Counted from the stretch's first letter, positions 24,233 to 33,615 are shown. The stretch: DNA of 64,000 nucleotides from Thiohalobacter thiocyanaticus (GCF_003932505.1 NZ_QZMU01000001.1:1426001-1490000); one strand, 5' to 3'. Notes: generated by a model from the letters alone, not told the origin. Translations and numbers: made by a program.

Positions 24233-24856
24233 TCAGACCCTGGTATCAGACCAGTCCTGCGGTCCGACATAGACTTTTTCCACGATGCCCTTCTCGTTGA
24301 TGACGAACACCGTCGGCAGGCCGCGGAAACCGAGCTTGTTGGACAGACCGGTCGGACTCAGGGCATCGTTCGGCGCCACGAACATCGGGTGCTTGATGTT
24401 CTCCTCGCGCTTGATCACGCGCACGGTGCGGGCCGTCTCCTGGACCGGATCCACACCCTGCAGCTTGCCGCCGACCTGGTCGGAATTCACGAACAGCAGC
24501 TGGGTGTCACCCTTGCCTGAGAATGCATTCTGCAGTTTCGTCAGCTCATCCACGGAGACCGGCACTGCGGAAATGAAGAACGCCAGTACGGTGCGCTTGC
24601 CCTTGATCAGCTTGCTGACATCGGTCTTCTTGCCGTTGGCGTCGTAGATATCCCAGTCGGTGGGAAACCGGTCACCGGCCTGCACGCCCTTGGGAAACAC
24701 CTCACCGCCGACCTCATCCGCCGTCGGAAAGTTTCCGTCGATGCTGTCGGCCAAAACGGGGCCCGGGCCAGCGAGTGCGAGCATCAGTGCACCGGCTGCG
24801 GCCGAACACCCGACAGTAAACCGGCCGCGACGGACCGGATGTCTGGATGTCGTCAT
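24233..24856 (-). CDS. Exported thioredoxin-fold protein without cysteines
   Basis: A 207-residue protein with an Arg-Arg signal peptide (RRGRFTVGCSAAAGALMLALAG; possibly Tat). The mature part has the redoxin/TlpA fold: VLAFFISAVPVSVDEL stands where FWATWCPPCRxEL is normal, so the CxxC is replaced by VPVS, and the cis-Pro loop GLPTVFVIN is kept. There is no cysteine after the signal peptide, so it cannot do thiol chemistry. A scaffold, metal-binding or chaperone role is possible. It opens the operon: a perfect GGAGGT precedes the ATG at 24856, an FNR-type site lies 79 bases upstream, and the propeller gene starts 30 bases after its stop codon. Confidence 0.85.
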   Translation of the reverse strand: MTTSRHPVRRGRFTVGCSAAAGALMLALAGPGPVLADSIDGNFPTADEVGGEVFPKGVQAGDRFPTDWDIYDANGKKTDVSKLIKGKRTVLAFFISAVPVSVDELTKLQNAFSGKGDTQLLFVNSDQVGGKLQGVDPVQETARTVRVIKREENIKHPMFVAPNDALSPTGLSNKLGFRGLPTVFVINEKGIVEKVYVGPQDWSDTRV

Positions 24857-24934
24857 GTTCTTACCTCCTTCAGTTTCGTTGTATACCCACTTGTGCTGGC
24901 AGGAGCCGTAACCAATCCGCTTACCAGCGATGCC

Positions 24935-24948
24935 TTGAACCGAATCAA
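24935..24948 (-). promoter_or_regulatory. FNR-type operator before the propeller operon
   Basis: TTGAA-CCGA-ATCAA matches the FNR consensus at 9 of 10 positions and is nearly symmetric. It lies 79 bases upstream of the operon's first ATG, a distance close to that of the boxes at 2300 and 4979. The remaining 430-base gap contains only a family B repeat (25157-25240). Confidence 0.5.
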
Positions 24949-25156
24949 CAGCACCTGCCGCCAACTGACATAGTCAAGTTCCATGCCATCCAGTGACACT
25001 TCTCTATCTGCATGAATTAACGGCAAAGAAAATCAGACCGCGGCATCTGGCTGATTACGCTGTTTCAGAATGAAGCGATCGGAACGCGGAAAGAAGGTTT
25101 CAGGTAGAAACGCCCGTGGAGAATGGCGGGCAAAGGGGAATGGCACTTACTTTTAC

Positions 25157-25240
25157 GTCATTGCGAGCGCAGCGCGGCAATCTCATACTGCAGAATCAGT
25201 CGGTTGGAGATTGCCACGTCACTTCGTTCCTCGCAATGAC
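25157..25240. repeat. Palindromic repeat, family B
   Basis: Inverted arms GTCATTGCGAGCGCAGCGCG and ...CGTTCCTCGCAATGAC, directly after the response regulator's stop codon on the minus strand. Confidence 0.85.
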
Positions 25241-25287
25241 GGGTGTTATTTGGCTTAATCAAGCACCATTCGGGCAGAATGGGAACT

Positions 25288-26658
25288 TCAGCCCTGGCTA
25301 TGCTGACCACCGCCCGGGCCACGGCGGATATTGTATTGACGCAGCTTGCGCCAGAGCGTGGTCCTGCCGATACCCAGGTTGCGGGCCACCTCGGTCAGAC
25401 TGTCGTATCGCTCCAGCGCCGCCTCGATCACCTGCTGCTCGTTCTCGGCCAGACTCAGCGGCTGCGCCCGGCGTGCGGAGGTTTCCCGGGACTGACTGCC
25501 CTGGTGCAGAACCTCCTCGGGCAGCGCATCCAGATCGATGACGCCCGTCGGGCCGGCGAACACCACCATCTGCTCCACCATGGTTTCCAGCTGCCTGACG
25601 TTGCCGGGAAAGGAATAGTTCAGCAACCGCGCCAGCGCCGGTTCGGACAGGGTCAGGCCGGAACGGTTGTGCCTGGCGGAGTGTTTTTTCAGGAAGTAAT
25701 CCAGCAGCGGCTCCAGGTCCTCCACCCGTTCACGCAGGGGGGGAAGATTGATGTGATAGCCGTTGACCCGGTAATACAGATCGGGCCTGAATTCACCGGT
25801 CTCGATCAGCGCGGAAAGATCGCGATTGGCGGCGGTGACGACGCGGATATCCACCTTGCGCGGCTGGTTCGTTCCCAGCCGGCGTATCTCACGCTCCTGC
25901 AGCACGCTCAGCAGCTTGGCCTGGATGGCCGGGGTCAGGGTATCGATCTCGTCGAGAAAGATGGTGCCGCCGTCGGCCTCCTCGAACAGGCCCTTGCGGG
26001 TCTCGCTGGCGCCGGTGAAGCTGCCCTTGGCATGGCCGAACAGTTCGCTTTCCAGCAGCTGCTCGGGCAGGCTGGCGCAGTTGAGGCTGACGAAAACCTT
26101 GCCGGCCCGCTGGCTGCGATCGTGTATATAACGCGCCAGCAGGCTCTTGCCCGTGCCGGTCTCGCCGGTGATGAGGATACTGAGTTCGGTGCAGGCAATG
26201 CGTTCCGTGCGGATCAGCACACCCCGCATCACCGGGCTGTTGGCGATCAGGCCGCTGTCCGTCCCGGCCGACGGACGCTCCAGCGGCCCGGCCTCGGCCA
26301 GGGCATGCGCCTGCTGGATCTTCTCCAGCATCTCGTCCTCGTCGAAGGGCTTGGTCAGGTAATCATAGGCACCCAGCCGCATCGCCTCCACGGCGCTCTC
26401 GATGCTGCCGTAGGCGGTAATCAGTATCACCGGCAGCCCCGGGTAACGCGACTTCACCGTACGCAGCAGGTCGATACCGGACATGCCGTCCATGCGCAGA
26501 TCGGTGACGACGACGTCATAATCACCCGCTTCCAGCTCTGCCAGCGCCTCCGGGCCGCTGGCGGCTTCACCCGCCTGCATGCCTGCGTTCTTCAGCAGCA
26601 GGCCCAGACTGCGACGCGGGCTGCGCTGATCGTCGACCACCAGTACCCGCAGACTCAT
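25288..26658 (-). CDS. Sigma-54-dependent response regulator, NtrC family
   Basis: A 456-residue three-domain activator. The receiver (1-120) has the phosphoacceptor Asp in VVVTDLRMDGMSG (D53) and the Thr/Lys pair in ITAYGS and YLTKPF. The AAA+ domain (about 140-370) has Walker A GETGTGKS, the sigma-54 contact loop as GSFTGA, Walker B GGTIFLDEID and the arginine-rich VRVVTAANRDL region. The Fis-type helix-turn-helix is LTEVARNLGIGRTTLWRKLRQY near 425-446. It overlaps the histidine kinase gene by 4 bases and lies upstream of the propeller operon on the same strand, so that operon is a natural candidate target. Confidence 0.95.
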   Translation of the reverse strand: MSLRVLVVDDQRSPRRSLGLLLKNAGMQAGEAASGPEALAELEAGDYDVVVTDLRMDGMSGIDLLRTVKSRYPGLPVILITAYGSIESAVEAMRLGAYDYLTKPFDEDEMLEKIQQAHALAEAGPLERPSAGTDSGLIANSPVMRGVLIRTERIACTELSILITGETGTGKSLLARYIHDRSQRAGKVFVSLNCASLPEQLLESELFGHAKGSFTGASETRKGLFEEADGGTIFLDEIDTLTPAIQAKLLSVLQEREIRRLGTNQPRKVDIRVVTAANRDLSALIETGEFRPDLYYRVNGYHINLPPLRERVEDLEPLLDYFLKKHSARHNRSGLTLSEPALARLLNYSFPGNVRQLETMVEQMVVFAGPTGVIDLDALPEEVLHQGSQSRETSARRAQPLSLAENEQQVIEAALERYDSLTEVARNLGIGRTTLWRKLRQYNIRRGPGGGQHSQG

Positions 26659-29306
26659 GACGCCAGCTCCCGTTCAGCCGTCTGCGCCCCGGTGACGGGA
26701 AAACGCAGGGCGAAGCAGGCCCCGGGCGGCCCCCAGATGCGCAGCCGGCCGCCCCAGCCCTCGACCAGCTGACGCACGATCGCCAGCCCCAGACCGGCAC
26801 CCTCGGAGCGCTGGCTGTAGAAGGGCTCGAAGATCTGTTCACGCTTGTCGGCCGGAATACCGGGGCCGTCATCGGCCACCGCCAGGAAGGCATGGCCGGC
26901 ATTCTGGGTCAGGCGCACCCGCAACCGGCCGGCTCCCCTGAGTGCCTGCACGGCGTTGAGCATCAGGTTCCACAGCACTTCCTGAAAGCCGTCGGCATCG
27001 AACATGACCGCCGTATAGCCGCCCCTGATCTCCTGCTCCAGCTCCACCGGCAGCCCCTCGTGCTGGATATGCTGCTCGATGCGCTCGCACACGCGGGCCA
27101 CCAGGCCACCGAGATGCACGCGTGCCGCCGCCGTGTGCGGCGAGCGCCCGAAGCTCATGAAATTGTGCGTCAGTCGGTCCAGGCGCCGCACCTCGTCGTC
27201 GATGATCTCCAGAGCGGGTTCGACATTCTCGCCCTGGCCGGTGATATTCCTGCGCAGCACCGCCAGGCAGTTGTTGATGGCGCTGAGCGGATTGCGTACC
27301 TCGTGCGCCACACTCGCCGCCATCTGGCCGAGCACGGCCAGCCGCTCGGCGCGCATGCGTTCCCGCTCGGAGTGGCGCAGCTGCTCGTTGGTATCGCGGA
27401 GCGCCTCATAGGCCCGGGCATTGACCAGTGCAACCCGGACCTGCTCGGCGAGCAGCTCGCCCTGCTCCAGGGTGGCCGCGCTGAACGGTATTCTTTCTGT
27501 GCGCATGATCAGCATGACGGCAATCAGCCGCTCGCCTTCCAGCATGGGAAACAGGGCCACCGCGCCCCAGACGCAGCCGCTGGTGCCCAGCGGGAAGGGC
27601 GGCGGCTGGTCCGTTGTCTCTGGTTTGACCAGGGCCACGGGACGTCCGGTTTCACGCAGTCGGCCGAACAGTTCCCGGCCTTCCTCGCTGCTGATCCACT
27701 CCGGCTGCCCGGCGGCGTCGCCTGCACTCATGCCCGGCATGCAACGGCTGACCAGGCGCATGACATCGCCGTGCTCGTCGTCGGCAAGCAGAATGCCTGA
27801 AGCCACGCTGGAAAGCATGTACGCGCTTTCTCCACACACCGCTTCCAGTACCCTGGGCAGTTCCAGAGTCGAGCCCAGCATGGCGGTAACCCGCAGCAGC
27901 GCGGCACGAAAACCGATGGCCTGGGTCCAGCGGTAATGCAGCAGTGCATTGTGCAGGATCGGGCCGATCTCGGCGGCCACCACGCCCAGTTGCTCGATCC
28001 CGGCGGGAGCCGGATGCCCGTCGGCGATCTCCATGCGCAGATAACCGAATACCTGGTCATGGGCCCGCAGCGTCAGGCACATGCAGGCATGCTCCACGCC
28101 ACCGCGGGAACAGCTGTTGACACTGTTCCCGTTGGTACCGCCCACCAGCTGCACACAGGGCATCTGCTCGGCCCTGACGCGCACATTCCAGCGCAGCGTC
28201 TGGCGCTGCAGGTCGCGCTGAAATTCCTCGACCTCGTCCTCGGCCACGCGCAGCACCAGCGAGTAGCGGCAGCGGCCCACGAATTCGGACAGGGTGTTCT
28301 CGATCACCTCCAGGGTCTGGTCCAGGCCGCGGGCGCCGATACTGGCGTTGACCATGGTATTGCGCAGCCGCAGCTCCCGGTTCATCTCGTCCAGCCGGTC
28401 GTGCGCGAACCGCAGCTGGCGGTTGATGTTGTCCTGCACCACCCGCGCCCGCTGCACGGCGCGCAACGACATGACCAGGCCGGCGGCGATCACCACCAGG
28501 CTGCCCAGATACAGCCCGACCTTGACGAAATGCCAGGTCCACCAGGCCGAGTCCCACATCTGGGAGAAGCGGAACAGATAGGCACTCTCCGCGAACAGCA
28601 TCAGGATGGCGCCGATGACGAGAATCAGGCGCTGGCCCGTCCCCCGGTAGTAGAGAAAGGCCAGCAGCGCGGCGAAGGCATACAGGATCCCGGAGAATTC
28701 ATGGGCACGGTAGGCCAGGATCGAAAAGGTGTAGAGGTTCTCCAGGGAGCCGACCGGCAGGATGAGCTGATAGGCCAGCACCAGGCCGATCAGCAGCATC
28801 AGGGTGAAGGCGGCCTCGCGCGACAGCCACAGCGGCAGCCCCGGCAGGCGATGGCGACGATAGTGAAGGATGGTGCCCGCACAGAACAGCATGCCGCCGA
28901 ACAGGGTGGACAGGGTATGGGCAGCGACGAACAGCGCCGGATAGACATCCGGGGGCGTGACCGCGTGCACCACGTCCAGCACTCCCATCACCAGAAAGCC
29001 GAGCGCGAACAGGAGCAGAGCACGTTCCCGTTTGTGCCGCGACAGGGCCAGGACCATCCCGGCGATCAGCAGTGCCATGATGCCGCAGAACAGCTCGATG
29101 ACGGCGTGCATGCGGACATCGATCAGATACTCGGGCACCAGCAGGGTGCCGTTGTCCAGCCCGTGCAGCAGCAGCGGCATGGCCACCAGCGCCACCACCC
29201 AGCCATAGAGCAGCCATTGCTGCCAACGCGCGACGCCGGCGTCGCGCGCCTCGTCGGCGCTGATCGTCGTCAGGAGGTTCATTCCAGCCTGTGGTTTCGT
29301 CTGCAT
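26655..29306 (-). CDS. Membrane histidine kinase with MASE3-like sensor and GAF region
   Basis: An 883-residue kinase. Residues about 25-290 form some eight membrane helices; HAVIELFCGIMALLIAG and GVLDVVHAV match the MASE3 membrane sensor style. A coiled segment follows, then two GAF-like regions (about 310-440 and 460-620), then HisKA with the phosphoacceptor His in SVAHEVRNPLSAINN, and HATPase_c motifs (LMLNAVQAL, VADDGPGIP, GAGLGLAIVRQLVEGWGG). The signal is unknown. It pairs with the overlapping response regulator. The start is MQTKPQAGMNLL, with MNLL eight codons later as alternative. Confidence 0.93.
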   Translation of the reverse strand: MQTKPQAGMNLLTTISADEARDAGVARWQQWLLYGWVVALVAMPLLLHGLDNGTLLVPEYLIDVRMHAVIELFCGIMALLIAGMVLALSRHKRERALLLFALGFLVMGVLDVVHAVTPPDVYPALFVAAHTLSTLFGGMLFCAGTILHYRRHRLPGLPLWLSREAAFTLMLLIGLVLAYQLILPVGSLENLYTFSILAYRAHEFSGILYAFAALLAFLYYRGTGQRLILVIGAILMLFAESAYLFRFSQMWDSAWWTWHFVKVGLYLGSLVVIAAGLVMSLRAVQRARVVQDNINRQLRFAHDRLDEMNRELRLRNTMVNASIGARGLDQTLEVIENTLSEFVGRCRYSLVLRVAEDEVEEFQRDLQRQTLRWNVRVRAEQMPCVQLVGGTNGNSVNSCSRGGVEHACMCLTLRAHDQVFGYLRMEIADGHPAPAGIEQLGVVAAEIGPILHNALLHYRWTQAIGFRAALLRVTAMLGSTLELPRVLEAVCGESAYMLSSVASGILLADDEHGDVMRLVSRCMPGMSAGDAAGQPEWISSEEGRELFGRLRETGRPVALVKPETTDQPPPFPLGTSGCVWGAVALFPMLEGERLIAVMLIMRTERIPFSAATLEQGELLAEQVRVALVNARAYEALRDTNEQLRHSERERMRAERLAVLGQMAASVAHEVRNPLSAINNCLAVLRRNITGQGENVEPALEIIDDEVRRLDRLTHNFMSFGRSPHTAAARVHLGGLVARVCERIEQHIQHEGLPVELEQEIRGGYTAVMFDADGFQEVLWNLMLNAVQALRGAGRLRVRLTQNAGHAFLAVADDGPGIPADKREQIFEPFYSQRSEGAGLGLAIVRQLVEGWGGRLRIWGPPGACFALRFPVTGAQTAERELAS

Positions 29307-29348
29307 GGGGTTGAGGTGAGGTCTCGTTTAACGCCTCAGCATACACCC

Positions 29349-32300
29349 TCAGTCCCTGCCGGCGTAAGCCAGGCGCCCTGGCCAGCGTCGCAGCGCCCAG
29401 GCATAAACGGACGGTAATACAAGCAGATTCAACAGGGTAGAACTGATCATCCCGCCCAGCAGCACGATCGCCAGGGGCCGCTGCAGCTCCTTGCCGGTCG
29501 GATCGCCGACCAGGAAGGGGATCACTGCCAGCGCCGTGGTCAGGGCGGTCATCAGGATGGGCAGCATGCGGTCCAGCGCCCCCTGCATGGCCAGGGCCTC
29601 CGGTGTCGATCCATTCTCATCACGGGCGATGCGCTGATAACGCGTCACCAGCAGGATGCTGTTGCGGGTGGCGATGCCCAGCAGGGCGATCAGCCCCAGC
29701 AGTGAGGAGACGTTGAGGTTCTCGCCGGTGATGACCAGGGCGAACACCCCGCCGATCAGGGCGAACGGCAGGTTGGTCAGGATCAGGCCGACCAGCGCGG
29801 TGTTGCGGAAGGCGCGCAGTAGCACCGCGATTACCAGCACCACCGCCACGGCGCCGGAGATCAGCAGGTCGCGGGTGGCGCGCTGCTGGCCTTCCCAGTC
29901 GCCGCCGTACTCGATGGAATAGCCCGGCGGCAGCGCCATCTGCTCCGCGACGCGCTCGCGCACCTCCCCGACCACCGCGTTCAGATCACGCCCGTCGACG
30001 TTCCACTGCACCACTGCCCGGCGCGCGCCGCCATCGCGGTTGATCATGTAGGGCTCACGCACCGGCACCACCTCGGCCACGGCCTCCAGCGGCACCACGG
30101 CATCGCTCGATGCCTGCAGGGGCAACCGGCCCAGGTCCTCGATGCTCTCGCGAGCATCGGCCTCGATGCGCACGAACAGATCATAGGTGCGGTCATGCTC
30201 CTGCACCTGCGAGACCGTCACGCCGTTGAGCGCACCGCCGATCTGGCGCACCACCTCGCCCGGCGTGAGACCGTAGGCAGCGGCCGCGTCGCGGTCCACG
30301 CGCAGGTCCACGCCCGGCACGGTCACCATCGGCTCGGACTGCAGATCGACCACGCCCTCGACACCTTCCACCGCCGCATGCAGCTCCTGCTGCAGATGGG
30401 CGAGCATATCCAGATCAGGGCCGAAGATCTTGACCACCATCTGGGCGCGCACGCCTGACATAATCTCCTGCATGCGGTGGGTGATGAACTGGGAGACGTT
30501 CATCGAGGCGCCGGGAATGGTCTGCAGCTGTTCGCGGATCGCGTCCATCACCGCCGGCACATCCTGAACCTCGGGCTTGAGGGTGACGTCGAACTCGCTG
30601 AAGTTGACCGGTTGGGCGTCCTCGTCCAGGCGTGAGCGGCCGGCGCGCTGGGCGATGCTCTTCACCTCGGGCATGGCGCCGACCAGGTTGTTCACCTGAC
30701 GGCCGATGCGCAGGCTCTCCTCCAGCGAAGTGCCCGGCATCAGGGTCATGGCAATGACGATGTTGCCCTCGTGGAATCCGGGGATGAAGGAGCGTCCGAG
30801 CGACAGGATCAGGACCAGGCTCAGGCCGAAGGCTATGATCGCACCGCCGAACATCAGCCGCGGTACGGCCAGGGTGCGCTCCAGCAGCCACTGGTAGCGG
30901 GTCTGCAGCCAGCGGGCAAAACCGCCCAGTCTGGCCTGCTGCTCGGCGTGGCGGCCGCCAAAGAACCAGGAGCACAGTACCGGCACCAGGGTCAGCGCCA
31001 CCAGCAGCGAGCCGGCCACGGCGGCCAGGTAGGCGATGGCCAGCGGCGCGAACACCCGGCCCTCGATGTCGCTGAGGAAGAACACCGGCATGAAGGCGAT
31101 AACAATGATGAAAGTGGCGAAGACCACCGAATTGCGGATCTCGCTGGAGCCCTCGAACACGACCTCCAGCAGCGGCCGCGGCTGCCGCGCCTGGCGGTTC
31201 TCGCGCAGCCGCCGCAGTATGTTCTCCACGTCGATGATGGCGTCGTCGACCACCTCGCCGATGGCGAACACCAGTCCGCCCAGGGTCAGGGCGTTGAGGC
31301 CCACATCCAGCAGCCACAGCACCAGGATCCCCATCATCAGCGAGGTGGGGATGGCAATGAGGCTGATCACGGTGGGGCGCCAGCGCACCAGGAACAGGAA
31401 CAGCACCAGGGCCACGATGATGGCCGCGTGCAGCAGCGCCTCCTCCAGGTTGTCGATGGAACGCTCGATGAAGCTGGCCTGACGGAACACGTCGGGCACC
31501 AGCTCCACGCCCTCCGGCAGGGTGGCCGCCAGCTCGTCCAGGGTCTGCTCCACCCGCTGGGTGGTGGCCAGGGTGTCACTGCCCCAGAGTTTGGAGACGG
31601 TGCCGATCACGGCCGGGCCGCCGAACATCTGGCCGTCGCCGCGCTTGATCTCGCCGCCGAAGCGCACCTCGGCCACGTCGCCGAGGGTCAGCGGACTGTT
31701 ACCCGGCAGCCCCAGGCTGCTGCGGGCGATATCCTCCAGCGAGCGCACCCGGCCCTCGCTGCGCAGGAAGTATTCCTCCTCCGGGGTCGGGAACAGGAAG
31801 GCGCCCGGGGCGACCGTGTTGGCCGCGCGCGCCGCCTCGACCACCTGACTGAAGGGCAGGCCCAGCCGCATCAGGGCGGCGGGGTCGACCTGCACCTGGT
31901 ACTGCTTGACCTCGCCGCCGACTGCGACCACCGAGGCCACGCCCTCCTGGGCCAGCAGACGGTTGCGGAATTCCCAGTCCACCAGGCTGCGCAGCTCATA
32001 GCTGCGGTCCTCGCCGGACCAGTCGATCAGGGCGAACTTGAGCAGCCAGCTGATGGCGGAGGTCACCGGCATCAGCTCCGGTTCCTGCACGTTCGCGGGC
32101 AGGGTGCCTCGCGCCAGCTGCAGCCGCTCCTGGGCCAGCACACGGGCATTGTAAATATCCACATCGGAGTCGAACACGATGGTGATGCGCGACAGACCGA
32201 TGGAGGAGTTGGAGCGGATCTGGTCGACATTGGGCATGCCCTGCAGCGCGACCTCCAGCGGCCGGGTGACCAGCAGTTCCACGTCCTGTGCGGCGAAGCC

Positions 32301-32462
32301 CGGGGCCTCGGTCTGGATCTGCACCTGCGGCGGGGCGAATTCCGGGAACACGTCCACCACCATGCGGCTCAGCGCGAACAGCGAGGCCACCGCCAGCACG
32401 ATATAGAGCAGGACGACAACGACCCGATTGCGCAGCGCCCCGGAAATGATCCAGTCGAACAT
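29349..32462 (-). CDS. RND efflux transporter, heavy-metal type subfamily
   Basis: A 1037-residue inner-membrane pump with twelve helices and two large periplasmic loops, proton-driven. The TM4 signature here is AIGEVVDDAIIDVENILRRLREN, different from CusA ([13 protein letters not shown], seen in the second RND gene at 47653) and from CzcA (DFGxIVDGAVVIVEN); it belongs to a less studied branch whose substrate is not known. Full length, no frame breaks. It is the third gene of a minus-strand operon behind two adaptor proteins and 42 bases from the histidine kinase gene. No outer-membrane factor is in this operon. Confidence 0.92.
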   Translation of the reverse strand: MFDWIISGALRNRVVVVLLYIVLAVASLFALSRMVVDVFPEFAPPQVQIQTEAPGFAAQDVELLVTRPLEVALQGMPNVDQIRSNSSIGLSRITIVFDSDVDIYNARVLAQERLQLARGTLPANVQEPELMPVTSAISWLLKFALIDWSGEDRSYELRSLVDWEFRNRLLAQEGVASVVAVGGEVKQYQVQVDPAALMRLGLPFSQVVEAARAANTVAPGAFLFPTPEEEYFLRSEGRVRSLEDIARSSLGLPGNSPLTLGDVAEVRFGGEIKRGDGQMFGGPAVIGTVSKLWGSDTLATTQRVEQTLDELAATLPEGVELVPDVFRQASFIERSIDNLEEALLHAAIIVALVLFLFLVRWRPTVISLIAIPTSLMMGILVLWLLDVGLNALTLGGLVFAIGEVVDDAIIDVENILRRLRENRQARQPRPLLEVVFEGSSEIRNSVVFATFIIVIAFMPVFFLSDIEGRVFAPLAIAYLAAVAGSLLVALTLVPVLCSWFFGGRHAEQQARLGGFARWLQTRYQWLLERTLAVPRLMFGGAIIAFGLSLVLILSLGRSFIPGFHEGNIVIAMTLMPGTSLEESLRIGRQVNNLVGAMPEVKSIAQRAGRSRLDEDAQPVNFSEFDVTLKPEVQDVPAVMDAIREQLQTIPGASMNVSQFITHRMQEIMSGVRAQMVVKIFGPDLDMLAHLQQELHAAVEGVEGVVDLQSEPMVTVPGVDLRVDRDAAAAYGLTPGEVVRQIGGALNGVTVSQVQEHDRTYDLFVRIEADARESIEDLGRLPLQASSDAVVPLEAVAEVVPVREPYMINRDGGARRAVVQWNVDGRDLNAVVGEVRERVAEQMALPPGYSIEYGGDWEGQQRATRDLLISGAVAVVLVIAVLLRAFRNTALVGLILTNLPFALIGGVFALVITGENLNVSSLLGLIALLGIATRNSILLVTRYQRIARDENGSTPEALAMQGALDRMLPILMTALTTALAVIPFLVGDPTGKELQRPLAIVLLGGMISSTLLNLLVLPSVYAWALRRWPGRLAYAGRD

Positions 32463-32475
32463 CTTGCCTCCTCGC

Positions 32476-33615
32476 TCAGTGATGGTGGTCGTCAGTCGAG
32501 ACGTCGGCGCGCTGCAACCTGTAGGCGCCTTCCAGCGCCATCTTGCCGTGGGTCACCACGCGGGTTCCCGCTTGCAGGCCGTCTACCGGGATCCAGTCGC
32601 CCGCTGCCGCACCCGGCTCCACGCTGCGGCGCTCGTAACGGCCCGGCTCGATTTCGATGAACACGACCGTCTCGAAACCCTGGCGCATCAGGGCGGAACG
32701 TGGCAGCCAGGCCTCTTCCCAGCGGGGCACCAGCAGCTCGACCTGCAGCGGATGTCCGGGATACAGGCCCGCGCGCGCATCGAGTTTGGTCATCAACCGG
32801 ACCAGCCGGCGCTGCGGATCCAGCGAGGGCGAAACCGCCTCCACCGCCTGCTCAATCACGCTGCCGTCCGGCAGCTGCACCTGCAGCCGGGCGTCGCCGG
32901 GCCGCACCCCGGCGGCGGCGTCGGGAAAGATCAGGGTCTCCAGCCACAGGGAGCGGCTGTCCGGCACGATGCGGGCGATGGCCTGCCCCATCACCACGAA
33001 GTTGGCCATGTTGCGGTCGCCGGCGTTGAGCAGCTCGCCCGGCCGGACCAGCACCTCGGTGATCAGGCCGTCGCTGGGCGCCCGCACCGTGATGCCCTCC
33101 AGGGGGATGCCGGTCTGTTCCAGGCCCAGGATCTCCTCCTCGGTCAGCCCCCACCAGCGCAGGTTCTCGCGTGCATCCTCCATGTAGTTGCCGAGCCGGC
33201 CCTCGCCTTCCAGGATCGCGCGCTTCTCGTCGTTGCTCAGCAGGGCGACATAGGCCTTCTGGGTGAGCACGAACTCGGGGCTCTGGATCAGCGCGATGGG
33301 ATCGCCCTGATTGACCCGGTTGCCCGGGCGCACATGGATCTCGATCACCTGGCCGCTGATGAAGGAGTTGACGTCGTGGGTGGAGTTGGCCGGCGTGACC
33401 ACCGTGCCGATGCCGGCACGCCGATCCCGCAGTTCGCGCTGCTCGACCTCGGCGACACGGATCAGACCACTGTCGACCTCGATGGCACCGGGAACGGCCG
33501 CTTCCCCGTCATGGTCATGCTCGTCCTTCCCGGCAAAGCCGGTGGCGTCCGAGTGGGCCTGCGCCACGCCGGCCAGGGCCATGGCGACAGCAAACATCAG
33601 GGCTTCAATGCGCAT
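32476..33615 (-). CDS. RND membrane-fusion (adaptor) protein 1
   Basis: A 379-residue HlyD/CusB-type periplasmic adaptor. The signal peptide ends MALAGVAQA; the mature protein starts HSDATGFAGKDEHDHDGE with a His/Asp cluster. The barrel-sandwich hybrid (VIEIHVRPGNRVNQGDPIALIQSPE), an alpha-hairpin, and the beta-barrel/membrane-proximal domains (LQVQLPDGSVIEQAVEAVSPSLDPQRRLVRL) follow, and a C-terminal DVSTDDHHH tail adds three histidines. It ends 14 bases before the RND gene and overlaps the second adaptor gene by 11 bases. Confidence 0.92.
   Translation of the reverse strand: MRIEALMFAVAMALAGVAQAHSDATGFAGKDEHDHDGEAAVPGAIEVDSGLIRVAEVEQRELRDRRAGIGTVVTPANSTHDVNSFISGQVIEIHVRPGNRVNQGDPIALIQSPEFVLTQKAYVALLSNDEKRAILEGEGRLGNYMEDARENLRWWGLTEEEILGLEQTGIPLEGITVRAPSDGLITEVLVRPGELLNAGDRNMANFVVMGQAIARIVPDSRSLWLETLIFPDAAAGVRPGDARLQVQLPDGSVIEQAVEAVSPSLDPQRRLVRLMTKLDARAGLYPGHPLQVELLVPRWEEAWLPRSALMRQGFETVVFIEIEPGRYERRSVEPGAAAGDWIPVDGLQAGTRVVTHGKMALEGAYRLQRADVSTDDHHH

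Noticed and set aside
24973..24988. Sigma-54 promoter for the propeller operon as an annotated feature
   Set aside because: The -12 element lacks the invariant GC (GA instead); kept only as a hypothesis in the findings.
30771..32660. A 629-codon plus-strand open frame opposite the RND gene
   Set aside because: Antisense to an intact RND pump; low-complexity His/Gln/Gly content and no domain. Similar long shadows at 21635-24193, 27936-29417, 37877-40156 and 11892-13451 were rejected for the same reason.
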